From: Lathyrus oleraceus
Taxonomy: Eukaryota > Streptophyta > Magnoliopsida > Fabales > Fabaceae
Assembly (NCBI RefSeq): GCF_024323335.1
Contig: NC_066583.1
Location: forward strand, 372,563,175 to 372,627,174
DNA length: 64,000 nt
Reading direction: 5' to 3'
The notes beneath the pieces were generated by a model. It saw only the letters and a program-made list of their open reading frames with translations. It was not told the origin of the DNA and searched no databases. Made by a program: the position numbers and the translations under genes. Position 1 is the stretch's first letter. Every line of letters begins with the position of its first letter. Shown here one piece after another: positions 43,704 to 55,305 of this stretch.

Positions 43704-43925
43704 ATGACTACTAGTGCACCCATTAACAATAGTGATTCTGATTTTGTGTTCTCTCAAAATTTGTTTGATTATGATTTTGAGTTTAATTATCATAACATGG
43801 CTGAACAAAGAACCTTAAAAGAACTTGTCGCACCTGATTCACTTTTTGTTGATTTCCTTTTTTTGTCTGATTTTGATGACACTTATAGTTGTGTTGTTTG
43901 TACTGATACTTACTTATTGATCTAA
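43704..43925 (+). pseudogene. Truncated Athila gag N-terminus, copy 1
   Basis: Reads MTTSAPINNSDSDFVFSQNL and then NMAEQRTLKELVAPDSLF. MAE..TLKELAAPD is the usual gag start of Athila-type elements. The frame ends after 73 codons, before the gag domain. It is homologous to 60417-60785 in the second internal region. Confidence 0.6.
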
Positions 43926-43934
43926 CAAATGATA

Positions 43935-45015
43935 TTTACAATAAAAAATTCAAATTATATAAATTCATATTTTAAATTTGAAAGGAATGACTTAAGCTCT
44001 AAAGCAGACGGTTGCTCAATGGATGGTATTTGCCATCTAGTGAGCAACCATCTGCATTACTATCCAAGGCCGGTCCTGTGGCGGTGCGAAGAGTGCTACC
44101 GCACAGGGCCTCCGACTTTTTAGGGCCTCGAATTTGATAGATGTGATCAATATAAATATAACATTAACTAATATATATTACTAATTCCATTTTTAACATA
44201 TTGTTGTAGTGTAGCCAAGTGGTGGTCATATTATCTTGGTAGTAACACAACTTGGGTTCAATTCCTTGTTCTTACATTTTGTGTATATTTTTACTTCTAT
44301 AAAAAAACGTCACCACATTGTTTTTAAACTTAATTTAATGTTGCAATTAACTTAATCAATATTTTTTAAATTAATATATCAAATATATCCTATCCAACAG
44401 CCTACAATCTAAATAAATTATATTTAAATTTATTTAAAATTTAATACTGCAATTAATTTAATAAAAAAAATTCTTTATTAATATATTTTATAGATTTATA
44501 AAAAAATTTAAGATGTAAATTTGAAAATATTTATATTTTTGTATATTATGGATAGCGACATTAATAAATTCGAAATAGTAGTTGTGAGATTTTGAAAATT
44601 TATAATTTTACATTGTTGATTGTTTATTAAATAAAACACTTCATTATTAATATTGTGGAAATTGTTCAAAGAATTTTTTTTCTTTTATTAAATGGTATAA
44701 ACTCTTTTTATAAATAGAAGATAGTAAGAGAAGAAAAACGTGAATAACTAACCTTCGATAAATTAAATTTCTACATAATATTTTTTATTATCTTTGTCTA
44801 TATATATTTAATTTTATTTATAATTAAACAAAATATGTTTTTTTTATTTGTTGTATTTTCATCTATTAAATGTCTAATTTTAAAATAGAATAGGGTCTCC
44901 AAATTGATTGGGACGGCCTTGTTACTATCCATTGAGTAACCATTTGCTTTAGAGTTTAAGTCATTCCTTCCAAATTTAAAATATGCAGTTTTACAATTTG
45001 AAAATTTTTTGCTTG
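43935..45015. repeat. Inverted repeat of about 90 bp flanking a hAT insertion
   Basis: The left arm (about 43935-44028) contains TTTAAATTTGAAAGGAATGA and CTAAAGCAGACGGTTGCTCA. The right arm (44928-45012) contains its reverse complement with about 10 percent change (TTGAGTAACCATTTGCTTTA ... TCATTCCTTCCAAATTTAAA). The single-copy equivalent in the second internal region is at about 60715-60790, so one arm is an inverted duplication. Without the hAT element the arms would nearly abut and could form a hairpin. Confidence 0.75.
44065..44921. mobile_element. Non-autonomous hAT-type DNA transposon, 857 bp
   Basis: Terminal inverted repeats CAAGGCCGGTCC / GGACGGCCTTG (8 exact bases, then partial) and an exact 8-bp TSD TTACTATC (44057-44064 and 44922-44929), both diagnostic of hAT elements. 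The interior is AT-rich with GTGCTACCGCACAGGGCC near the left end and has no transposase frame. It sits in the loop of the inverted repeat. Confidence 0.85.
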
Positions 45016-46494
45016 TAATTTACTTTTGTGTTTTCTTATTTGTCATTTAGTTGTTTCTATTTAAAATAAAAAAATAAAATAATGCATAATTTTTCTCTTG
45101 TTTTTTGGGTTATAAGCGTGAGTTTTTTTTTTTTGTTCTTTTGACTAAAGACTCAAGGTTTGATGTGAGTGATTTGTTGTGCATTCTTAGTATGATAAGT
45201 GGGACTAAATTCTTAATTATGCATCATTTGTATTTGATTGATACCCTTTGTTAAATTTTGAGCCTAATAAGGTAGAACATTAAAAAATTCATCTCTTTCT
45301 TTTTTGTGTGATTTTACTCATGTTTGTTAGTCTCTATAACCTTACTTGACTCTTTTTGAAACGGTTTGTTTACTTGTGCACACTGGTATGATAAAGACAA
45401 GTTGTTTATATTTTATTTTTATTCACTTAGCCAAAAAAGGAAACCTTAAAAATATCATCCCTAGTTTGAAACTCCCTTGAGCGTATTTATCTCATTCTTT
45501 GTTTGAAACTCATTACAAGCCTAAAAGTGAAAAACAATGTTATTACCATATTTAAAGGGTTGAAAGAGTCTTATTTAAAGTTGTATGAGATTGAATTAAT
45601 ATAACTGTGATATTTCAAAAGTTGGCATAAAAGTAAAAATAATAATAATAATAATAATAAGAAGAAGAAGAAAAAAAAAGGAAGAAAATTCATATTCTTA
45701 TCATATTCCTTCTAAAAAAAGAAAAATAAAAAGCAAAGAGAAGAGAAAATGGATGCAGAGAGGTTGCTGAAAAATGAATGAATTATTGTTTAGTTCAACT
45801 CCCACATCCTCCTTCAATTGTTTTTCCCCGTTAAAATTTAGTCTATTACCCCTTAGGATTTATCTTACCCTTACCCTGGTCATGTTATAACATGAATAAA
45901 ACACTTTTGATCTTTGTGTGCATGTATTTTAAGTGTGCATGTTAGAGTCTTTTCAACCTTATGGTAGTACTAATTTTCATGAATAAAACACTTGTGCACA
46001 CTGGTATGATAAAGGCAAGTTGTTTATATTTTATTTTTAGTCACTTAGCCAAAAAAAGGAAACCTTAAAAATATCATCCCTAGTTTGAAACTCCCTTTAG
46101 CGTATTTATCTCATTCTTTGTTTGAAACTCATTACAAGCCTAAAAGTGAAAAACAATGTTATTACCATATTTAAAGGGTTGAAAGAGTCTTATTTAAAGT
46201 TGTATGAGATTGAATTAATATAACTGTGATATTTCAAAAGTTGGCATAAAAGTAAAAAAAATAAAAGAAAAAATAAGAAGAAGAAAAAAAAAGGGAAGAA
46301 AATTCATATTCTTATCATATTCCTTCTAAAAAAAGAAAAATAAAAAGCAAAGAGAAGAGAAAATGGATGCAGAGAGGTTGCTGAAAAATGAATGAATTAT
46401 TGTTTAGTTCAACTCTCACATCCTCCTTCAATTGTCTTTTCCCCGTTAAAATTTAGCCTAGTACCCCTTAGGATTTATCTTACCCTTACCCTGG

Positions 46495-48498
46495 TGTCAT
46501 ACCCCAAAATTTGCCCGTTGATATTACAAAGCATTTTCCAAGACCCTCCGACTTGTTCCGCAAGGCACTGACATCCCAAAGGAACGAAGGCTCAGCTCAC
46601 GAATGGCCCAATCCAGAAAATGGCCCAAAACTGGCCTGTTCGCTACACGCTCGCCTAGCAAACGTTACGTTCGCTACACGCTCGCCTAGCGAACGTTCGC
46701 TACACGCTCGCCTAGCGAAGCAAACGTTCGCTACCAGCTCGCCTAACGAGGCTGACAGACAACAAAAAATTTCGGGCTTCGTTCTGAGCCCATTAGGTCA
46801 TGAAAAAGGGCATTATAAATACCAGCACTTCAGTAATGAAAAGGACGGGGAAAAACAGAGGGAGACAGACGAAAACCCTGGCACAAAAACCCTGGAGGCT
46901 ACTTTAGAAACCCTGAAGGCCGCTCCTCCGCTCCGAAGCTACCGCCGCCCAACTCAATCCGGCTCGCCAATTCAAGGTTGCAATTCGATTGCAAACAGGT
47001 TTGCATTACTATTATCGTGTTATTTTCTTAATTTGCATGTGATACCGCTTTATGTTCTTAACTTGCATGTGATAATATAATTGAATTCATAAACATATTT
47101 GAGGTTTTGCATGTGAATTTAAGTGTGCCTGGATATTGTGAATGCTGAACCATATAATTATGTGTTGGATGCCATAAGCCATGCCGCAGGTTGAAGTCAT
47201 ACTGTTCTGAAATTCAAAGCCCGCAGCCGCTCGCTAGCACATCGCTAAGCGAGCACGTAGCGAGTGTTCGCTAGACCTTCGCTAGGCGAAGCAGAGGCGA
47301 ACATGGGCAGCCGCCAATATTTTGTTTGTTATGTCTTATGCGTATCTGGTCGATTCTATGTTAATTATACACTGTTTTCTTGCTGCTGTTTTTCTTTTAC
47401 GGTGTAATCCTCGATTGCACCCGGATTTGGTATGCTAACCCGTTTGTTGAATTTTGCAAAGGTTCATATGTCCCAGAAAGAAGATCGCCGTTTAGGTCTT
47501 CCACTTTATTTGTGGGATACCCTTGGGGAGACTCACCCTAAATTGCTTAATTAATTTTAATGTGTTAATTTTAATGTATTAATTTTAATGTATTAATTTT
47601 AATGTATTGATTTTAGTATGGACTTAATTACTTAATTGACTTTAAAATATGACCTTTAAATAAGTGATCTTGGACCTCTCTTTGCTGCCTTACGGTATTA
47701 CGGTATAACGGTCATGCCCCGCGAATGTGGGGATACACTTAGCAATGGCCCTTCGATTAAATCATCATAAAATAAATCATAGTCCCTCGGATGTTGCCTT
47801 CGAAAATACGATAGTGTCCCTCGATGACCCTTCGGTGTAGCCTACGGTTAAATGATGATCGTCCCTTCGAATGCTAAGGTATCCTTACAACTGTTGCCTT
47901 CAATGACCAATCGATGACCCTACGATGTCCCTTTACATCCAAAGGATAAAACTACTTACTTCTCAATAGTAAGGACAGTTTTACCCTCATAAGGATAGGA
48001 AATGCCCGGAACGACCTTAGGAAGGTATAACTCTCAATTACTGGATCCAAACCTAAAACATTTTCCACCCCTCACACTTTACACTTTACAAATCCTAGAA
48101 AATCACCACTTGGTACACATTCATACTAGAATCATTACCGAGTTATATTTTTCTAAACCATTTTCAAAATCAAATGAGATAAATACTTTGTATACATTCA
48201 TACGAGAATCATTACAAAGTTAAACTCTCTTTCAAACATTTTTTAAGCAATTCACCGACACTTTTCAGACAAAAATATAAGTGATCCAGTAATTAAGAGC
48301 CCATGGATAACCATGGATACAAAGGGTGCTAACACCTTCCCTTTGTATAATGTACCTCCCGAACCCAAAATCTATTGAGGTCTTTCCTGTTCTTTTCCAC
48401 CTTTCCTTATTGGATAAAAGAAAAGTCGGTGGCGACTCTTGCTATCCGCGACATTGCGATAAAAAGCAAAACACCCCAAGTCAGTTCACCGTATGACA
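46495..48498 (+). repeat. 5' LTR of the Ogre derivative
   Basis: 2004 bp. It contains a TATAAATA box at 46814-46821, a cluster of CGCTCGCCTAGCGAA-type palindromic motifs (46640-46750 and 47225-47300), a run of TTTTAATGTATTAA repeats (47548-47610) and a U5-like end with GGGTGCTAACACCTTCCC (48326-48343). A 189-codon open frame spanning the TATA box is not considered a gene. Confidence 0.93.
46814..46821 (+). promoter_or_regulatory. TATA box in the Ogre-derivative 5' LTR
   Basis: TATAAATA inside GGGCATTATAAATACC. The identical box is in the 3' LTR at 56241-56248, and a homologous one is in the antisense fragment at 3964-3957. Transcription would start roughly 30 bp downstream. Confidence 0.7.
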
Positions 48499-48502
48499 GA
48501 AC

Positions 48503-48520
48503 TGGCGACTCTGCTGGGGA
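48503..48520 (+). promoter_or_regulatory. Primer binding site of the Ogre derivative
   Basis: TGGCGACTCTGCTGGGGA, identical to the site of the large Ogre at 12310-12327. Confidence 0.9.
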
Positions 48521-49382
48521 AACTTTAAAAAGAGAGGTTACCTTAAAAAACAAGATCACTTATTCCAAATTGTCTGATTTACTTTTAAGGGATTGCTTGG
48601 GTATTTTTGAGTGAAAGATCCTACACCCGGATCTAGTGTACCTTAGGTAAGTAGCAATAGATCATCGCGACTATCCGGCGTATACTGGAATGGTTAAAAT
48701 GATGGCTACGGTTAATGTGACACTTTGGTTGTCCTGATGGTCCTCATGTTATTTGAGGAAAAATTTGGCTTCCGCGTGGTGTCATCAAAGCATTAACCAG
48801 ACCTTTAGAACCCTAATTGACTCATCCTAGCCATTAGAAAGTAGTGAGATAACTGACTTCGGTTCCGACTGGGGTTGGTTGAGACTCGATACTACACTCT
48901 TTGAGATTGGACTTTAGGGAAGCTTTGGTCAACCACTTGGTGTTGCACTGAAGTGGACTTAAAAGAAGGTCAATGATTGGAGATCCTTCTAGAACCCGGT
49001 TACTATTCTAGGACAGGTTGAACCAACTAAACTTCAGTGGGGAGGGTACTTACCTATGGAACTCATGCAAGCCTTAAAACCTAGGAATGACGGTTGTATG
49101 ACTTGCTTGTGCTTGTTGTTTACTTAACATTATAACATCATAACATCATAACATCATAACATCATGCATTGTACTAACCACTTTGAGGACTTAGGGATTT
49201 AACTTTGCTCTATTTTGCAAAAAAAAACAAAAAAACAAAAAAAAGAGTTTTCTTTTCGGTAGTTTATGCAAAGTTAAATTCCAAAAGGCCTTGAAAACAT
49301 TTCATGCATTGCATAGCATAACATAGCATAACAGGTACTCTAAAGGGATCAGTGTTCTCACGGTTTTCCTCCAAACAGAAAA
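48521..49382 (+). other. Leader of the Ogre derivative, no gene
   Basis: About 0.86 kb without a convincing frame. It includes the pentamer-like run CATAACATCATAACATCA at about 49137-49165, a poly-A stretch near 49220, and CATAACAGGTACTC just before the gag start. ORF1 of the large Ogre has no counterpart here. Confidence 0.55.
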
Positions 49383-49952
49383 ATGGACCTCGAACAAATT
49401 GTCAAAGACCTCCAGGCTCAGAATGCTCAACTCCAGAAGATAATCTTGAACTTATCCAGGGGGCAGAAGGAACTGAAGGCTCTCTTGCTCGAGAAGAAAA
49501 AAGACAAGAAATCTGTGAGGCACACTAACCCGGGAAGAAGGCAGTTTACGAAGATCAATATGACTTTAGCACAGGCACTGCAGGGTATGCTAAAAGCAAA
49601 TTTAATTACCCTCAGAGATCCTCCTGCAAAACCCAACACTACTTCTCCTCGTTATAATCCCAATGCCAGGTGTGCATATCACTCCGATAGCCCCGGGCAT
49701 GATACAAACAATTGTTGGTCGTTGAAGAACAAAATTCAGGATATGATCGACGCCGGAGAATCTGAATTTGATCCGCCTGAGACGCCTAATGTCATCACTG
49801 CCCCTCTGCCTAATCAAGATGAGACTGTCAATGCTGTGGAGGATACTGATAGCGGTTGCGACCTGGATAGCTGGATTTTCCCAACAATTGGTGACGGACT
49901 CAATAATCGGAAGGCTGAAGACATTATCCCGATTTCCTTTAGTCAGGAGTAA
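49383..49952 (+). CDS. Mini-gag of the Ogre derivative (ends fused, gag domain deleted)
   Basis: 189 open codons. Residues 1-45 are a coiled coil (MDLEQIVKDLQAQNAQLQKI) like the Ogre gag N-terminus. Residues 60-90 (MTLAQALQGMLKANLITLRD) are followed by a zinc-knuckle variant CAYHSDSPGHDTNNC at about 99-113. The C-terminal DLDSWIFPTIGDGLNNRKAE DI resembles the end of gag-pro in the large Ogre (DIDNWVRPRIPGEVINNWSS). The capsid-like gag domain and the protease are both deleted, yet the frame is kept through the joints. Whether the small protein is made is unknown. It keeps a possible RNA-binding knuckle and an oligomerising helix. Confidence 0.7.
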   Translation: MDLEQIVKDLQAQNAQLQKIILNLSRGQKELKALLLEKKKDKKSVRHTNPGRRQFTKINMTLAQALQGMLKANLITLRDPPAKPNTTSPRYNPNARCAYHSDSPGHDTNNCWSLKNKIQDMIDAGESEFDPPETPNVITAPLPNQDETVNAVEDTDSGCDLDSWIFPTIGDGLNNRKAEDIIPISFSQE

Positions 49953-50060
49953 TTGTTATTGCTATTTTTGTGGTTCAAAGCATTGTGTCTATACCCGGGG
50001 CATAATAGCTAATTTTAAGGGTTTGTCATTTTCATAAGCATATTCATATTCAATAAATCA

Positions 50061-51452
50061 ATGGACTTTTTGCAGTCAAATATTACGCTCTTTATCTTTC
50101 CTGTCATTTTTTTAAACAAGCTATGTTTTCTTGCACACACTCACGTAACAATTTGCCGATCCATATCCACTCTGGATCCTGTTGGTAATGACTCTGCTGC
50201 TGTTCATTATGACTTTGAAAATCCGATCTACCAAGCCGAGGATGGAAGTGAGGAAGATTGTGAAGTCCCTAGAGAACTTGCCAGACTGGTACTACAAGAA
50301 GAAAAGACCATACAGCCGCATGAGGAATCAATTGAAATTGTAAATCTGGGTACTGAAATAGACAAGAAAGAAGTCAGAGGTTTCTTGGGACACTTGAATT
50401 ACATTGCCCGATTCATTCCACATTTGACCGCTACCTGCAAACCCATCTTCAAATTACTGAGAAAAAAATCAAGAGATGGTATGGAATGATGAATGCCAAG
50501 AAGCTTTTGACAAAATCAAGAAATATCTCCAAGAACCTCCAATTCTGATGCTACCAGTTGAAGGAAGACCTCTAACTATGTATTTGACCGTGTTAGAAAA
50601 TTCAATAGGGTGTGCTGGGGCAACATTACGAGTCTGGTCGAAAAGAGCATGTCATACACTGCCTTAGCAAAAGGTACCGACTGTGAAACAAGATACTCAC
50701 AGCTCGAGAAAGCTTACTGTGCTTTGGCTTAGGCTGCTCGCCGACTAAGACAGTATATGTTGAATCATACCACTTTATTGATTTCTAAGATGGATTCTAT
50801 CAAATATCTACTTGAGAAACCTGCTGTCTCCTGAGAGAGTTATCACTGATAATGGTACTAAACTGAACTCTACACGCAGTTCAAAATAAAGCACCATAAC
50901 TCTTCTCCGTACCGGCCAAAGACGAACGGCGCCGTGGAGGCTGCTAACAATATCAAGAATATAACAGTAACATACAAAGACCGGCAGGAGATGTTACCTT
51001 TTGCTCTTCATGGTTACCGCACTTCGACAGGGGCAACCCCTTTCTCTTTAGTCTATGGGATGGAAGTCGTTTTACCAGTGGAAGTTCAGATTCCCTCTCT
51101 AAGAATTGTGAAAGATGCAGGCTAGATGAGGATGAGTGGACTCAAACTCGACTCGATCAGATAAATCTGATTGATGAAAAGAGACTTGCGGCTGTTTGTC
51201 ATGGGCAGATATGTCAGAAGCGCATGACCCAGGCATTTAACAAAAAGGTCAAGAGACGAGTGTACCAAATCGACAACTTAGTTATCAAGCGTATCATTTT
51301 ACCACAAGGTGATCCCAGGGGCAAATGGACTCCCACATACGAAGGGCCATTTGTAGGTATTCTCTGGTGGAGCCATGATACTTGCTACAATGGATGGCGA
51401 AGAGTTCCCGCATCCTGTGAACGCTGACATAGTTAAAAAATACTACGCGTAA
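50061..51452 (+). pseudogene. Pol remnant of the Ogre derivative
   Basis: After GACTTTTTGCAG the frame reads DPVGNDSAAVHYDFENPIYQ and NLGTEIDKKEVRGFLGHLNY; the sequence passes from the pol N-terminus straight to the RT thumb, so the whole RT palm with YVDD is missing. RNase H pieces follow (PVEGRPLTMYLTVLENSIGC, ARRLRQYM-like) with frameshifts at about 50485 and 50660. The second RNase H and the integrase finger are absent. Integrase text resumes at about 50880 with HHNSSPYRPKTNGAVEAANN and YRTSTGATPFSLVYGM and ends near 51452. No active enzyme is possible. Confidence 0.85.
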
Positions 51453-51469
51453 AAGAGACCCGTTAGGTC

Positions 51470-51660
51470 GACGTACCTAGGCAAAAGTAAGGGCATCCCG
51501 GCGAACCAAAAGGGTTCGGGCAAAAATTAGGGATAAACATATAAAGACGTACACCCGGCAAGTCGAAAACCTGAAAAGGCGGCTTGAGCAAAAAAGGGTA
51601 TCCCGGTGGACTGAAAACCTGAAAAGGCGGTCCAGGCAAAAATTAGGGATTAAAGCGTAT
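51470..51660 (+). repeat. Ogre 3' UTR signature repeats in the derivative
   Basis: GCATCCCGGCGAACCAAAAG, CACCCGGCAAGTCGAAAACC and TCCCGGTGGACTGAAAACC with AAAATTAGGGATTAAAGCG, the same order as 22631-22860. Confidence 0.65.
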
Positions 51661-52550
51661 GACTATGCCTCATTCTCTGTCTGCTTCAACCAAGTTCAAG
51701 GGACTGAACAAGCCAATCACTTCTATCCGACAGCAGGAGATGAGATGCTTGAAGACATAATGACGGTAGTGGATTTAAAATCAACATGACTTTTCCTGCA
51801 TAGCTTTTTCTTTGTTTTCTCGGCAATTTCCTCTTACTAGGATTTCTGTCTCCTTGTACACGATTTGCCTGCTCATGGGCCCTCTTTCAAAATCAATACA
51901 ATTTCATTCCCAAAAAGTTGCTTTTGTCTTACTTTCTCTGTTTTGTTTGCGTAAACGTCCATTGATTTAATGTGAATTGATATATGCATTTGAATATGAT
52001 CTATGTTTATCAAAAATACATGCCTAAAATGGAAATAGCAATTACTACGAGACTTCAAGACCAAGGAGAGGGTCTAACCATGCTTCCCAATGAATCTGTT
52101 GCTAATTCGATTCCCCGGGCAAAGCCAGCTATTCCCCAGAAGAAGTCGATATCATCAGACAGATTGATCATCTCTTCCATCCCCAGCCAGGCTCTGTTGA
52201 GTGGTTCCATCGTCAGACCGAAATCAAGTATCCCCCAGCCAAGAAAGGGTCATCAATACAAATATCACCGACCAGAAGACCGAGATTTATTCCCCCAGTA
52301 GAGTCCCCTGGAAGAACGTTTCAGACGCATAGTGCATTCATTACCTACATACAATTGTCATTCCGCATCATATACATTACATCATTTCATAACATATACA
52401 TGCATACAAAGCTCGCATTCATTCCAGACGCATAATTCACTCATTACATCACTTCACAGCACATGCATGCATACAACATTTGCATCTCATGCATCATGAC
52501 ATGGCATGAAGCTAACTTTATTTTTCAGGTTAATTATCCTCTTGATACAA
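51661..52550 (+). other. 3' UTR of the Ogre derivative, non-repetitive part
   Basis: No gene. It contains a short region with CCCCAGCCAGG/CCCCGGGC and CATTCATTAC / CATGCATACA motifs; the latter are loosely repeated from 52330 to 52500. Confidence 0.5.
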
Positions 52551-52639
52551 CCAACACAAAGGTCCATTCAGACGGACATCTTTATCAATTACATTCAAGA
52601 TTCAACTATATCCCTCAGATACTGCCTAGCATATGGTAC

Positions 52640-53170
52640 ATTCCGAGGTGTAGTCTAGCGTACGACTACTTTCTTCTTCAGATACATCTTCCAGATCTGC
52701 TCCATGTCAACATCCATTCTGACATCCTCCTAACGATGGCATCTATAAGCCCATCCCAAATATTCATTGCAAATACAACATATACAAATACTAGCAGATA
52801 TAGCCTAGCGTACGGTTCGTTCTGATTCGGCTCATCATATAACTCCTTCCACTCAGATACGATCTAACGGACGATCCATTCTGATCTTCAACTACTCCCA
52901 ACACGGTCTAATGTATGACCCAGTTGGACCTTCAACAACTCAGATACGATCTAGCGTACGATCCATTCTGACCTTCTTCAACTCGAATATAGTCTAATGT
53001 ACGACCAAGTTAGACCAGATGCTGCTCAAATACAGTCTAATGTACGACCAAGTTAGACCTTCAAGTCGGATTCTGCAAATACAGTCTAATGTACGACCAA
53101 GTTAGACCGTCAAGTCCTCGGACAACTCAGATAAGGTTTAATGTACGACCAAGTTAGACCTTTATCTCCT
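52640..53170 (+). repeat. Dispersed TCTARYGTACGA modules before the main array
   Basis: Modules such as GTCTAGCGTACGACTACT, GATCTAGCGTACGATCCATT and GTCTAATGTACGACCAAG occur about a dozen times at uneven spacing, with four copies of CTAATGTACGACCAAGTTAG at 52992-53160. They share the core TCTA(G/A)(C/T)GTACGA with the 65-bp array unit (TCTGGTATACGGC). Confidence 0.8.
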
Positions 53171-53175
53171 TAGAT

Positions 53176-55305
53176 GCTACCTTCGGACAGGTACATTTCT
53201 AAATGGTAGTCTAGTATACGGCTACTCCCTTGCTCAGGTGCTACCTTCGGACAGGTACATTCCTGAATGGTAGTCTGGTATACGGCTACTCCCTGGCTCA
53301 GGTGCTACCTTCGGACAGGTACATTCCTGAATGGTAGTCTGGTATACGGCTACTCCCTTGCTCAGGTGCTACCTTCGGACAGGTACATTCCTGAATGGTA
53401 GTCTGGTATACGGCTACTCCCTGGCTCAGGTGCTACCTTCGGACAGGTACATTCCTGAATGGTAGTCTGGTATACGGCTACTCCCTTGCTCAGGTGCTAC
53501 CTTCGGACAGGTACATTCCTGAATGGTAGTCTGGTATACGGCTACTCCCTTGCTCAGGTGCTACCTTCGGACAGGTACATTCCTGAATGGTAGTCTGGTA
53601 TACGGCTACTCCCTTGCTCAGGTGCTACCTTCGGACAGGTACATTCCTGAATAGTAGTCTGGTATACGGCTACTCCCCTTGCTCAGGTGCTACCTTCGGA
53701 CAGGTACATTCCTGAATAGTAGTCTGGTATACGGCTACTCCCCTTGCTCAGGTGCTACCTTCGGACAGGTACATTCCTGAATAGTAGTCTGGTATACGGC
53801 TACTCCCCTTGCTCAGGTGCTACCTTCGGACAGGTACATTCCTGAATGGTAGTCTGGTATACGGCTACTCCCCTTGCTCAGGTGCTACCTTCGGACAGGT
53901 ACATTCCTGAATGGTAGTCTGGTATACGGCTACTCCCCTTGCTCAGGTGCTACCTTCGGACAGGTACATTCCTGAATGGTAGTCTGGTATACGGCTACTC
54001 CCCTTGCTCAGGTGCTACCTTCGGACAGGTACATTCCTGAATGGTAGTCTGGTATACGGCTACTCCCCTTGCTCAGGTGCTACCTTCGGACAGGTACATT
54101 CCTGAATGGTAGTCTGGTATACGGCTACTCCCCTTGCTCAGGTGCTACCTTCGGACAGGTACATTCCTGAATGGTAGTTTGGTATACGGCTACTCCCCTT
54201 GCTCAGGTGCTACCTTCGGACAGGTACATTCCTGAATGGTAGTCTGGTATACGGCTACTCCCCTTGCTCAGGTGCTACCTTCGGACAGGTACATTCCTGA
54301 ATGGTAGTCTGGTATACGGCTACTCCCCTTGCTCAGGTGCTACCTTCGGACAGGTACATTCCTGAATGGTAGTCTGGTATACGGCTACTCCCCTTGCTCA
54401 GGTGCTACCTTCGGACAGGTACATTCCTGAATGGTAGTCTGGTATACGGCTACTCCCCTTGCTCAGGTGCTACCTTCGGACAGGTACATTCCTGAATGGT
54501 AGTCTGGTATACGGCTACTCCCCTTGCTCAGGTGCTACCTTCGGACAGGTACATTCCTGAATGGTAGTCTGGTATACGGCTACTCCCCTTGCTCAGGTGC
54601 TACCTTCGGACAGGTACATTCCTGAATGGTAGTCTGGTATACGGCTACTCCCCTTGCTCAGGTGCTACCTTCGGACAGGTACATTCCTGAATGGTAGTCT
54701 GGTATACGGCTACTCCCCTTGCTCAGGTGCTATCTTCGGACAGGTACATTCCTGAATGGTAGTCTGGTATACGGCTACTCCCCTTGCTCAGGTGCTACCT
54801 TCGGACAGGTACATTCCTGAATGGTAGTCTGGTATACGGCTACTTCCCTTACTCAGGTGCTACCTTCGGACAGGTACATTCCTGAATGGTAGTCTGGTAT
54901 ACGGCTACTCCCCTTGCTCAGGTGCTACCTTCGGACAGGTACATTCCTGAATGGTAGTCTGGTATACGGCTACTCCCCTTGCTCAGGTGCTACCTTCGGA
55001 CAGGTACATTCCTGAATGGTAGTCTGGTATACGGCTACTCCCCTTGCTCAGGTGCTACCTTCGGACAGGTACATTCCTGAATGGTAGTCTGGTATACGGC
55101 TACTCCCCTTGCTCAGGTGCTACCTTCGGACAGGTACATTCCTGAATGGTAGTCTGGTATACGGCTACTTCCCTTACTCAGATGCTACCTTCGGACAGGT
55201 ACATTTCTGAATGGTAGTCTAGTATACAGCTACTCCCTTACTCAGATGCTACCTTCGGACAGGTACATTTCTGAATGGTAGTCTAGTGTACGACTACTCC
55301 CTTTT
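53176..55305 (+). repeat. Tandem array: 33 units of 64/65 bp in the 3' UTR of the Ogre derivative
   Basis: The unit contains GCTACCTTCGGACAGGTACA, TTCCTGAATGGTAGTCTGG and TATACGGCTACTCCCCTTGC. Unit starts are at 53176, then every 64 bp to 53624 (8 units), every 65 bp from 53689 to 55184, and a last one at 55248: 33 in all. Edge units carry older variants (TTTCT, TCTAGTATACAG), while central units are almost identical. One detached unit lies at 55389. There is no coding role; hypervariable, tandemly repeated 3' UTRs are a known trait of Ogre-type elements. Confidence 0.95.

Noticed and set aside
43309..43707. 132-codon F/I/Y-rich plus-strand ORF
   Set aside because: T-rich leader sequence of the Athila-derived element; the hydrophobic text comes from base composition.
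46511..47080. 189-codon ORF at the start of the Ogre-derivative LTR, repeated at 55938-56507
   Set aside because: It spans the TATA box and the GC-rich motif cluster, gives low-complexity text (repeated HARLA), and is preserved only because the LTRs are nearly identical.
53176..55305. Regular 65-bp repeats considered as a CRISPR-like array
   Set aside because: There are no unique spacers: the whole 65-bp unit repeats head to tail, in a plant retroelement UTR.
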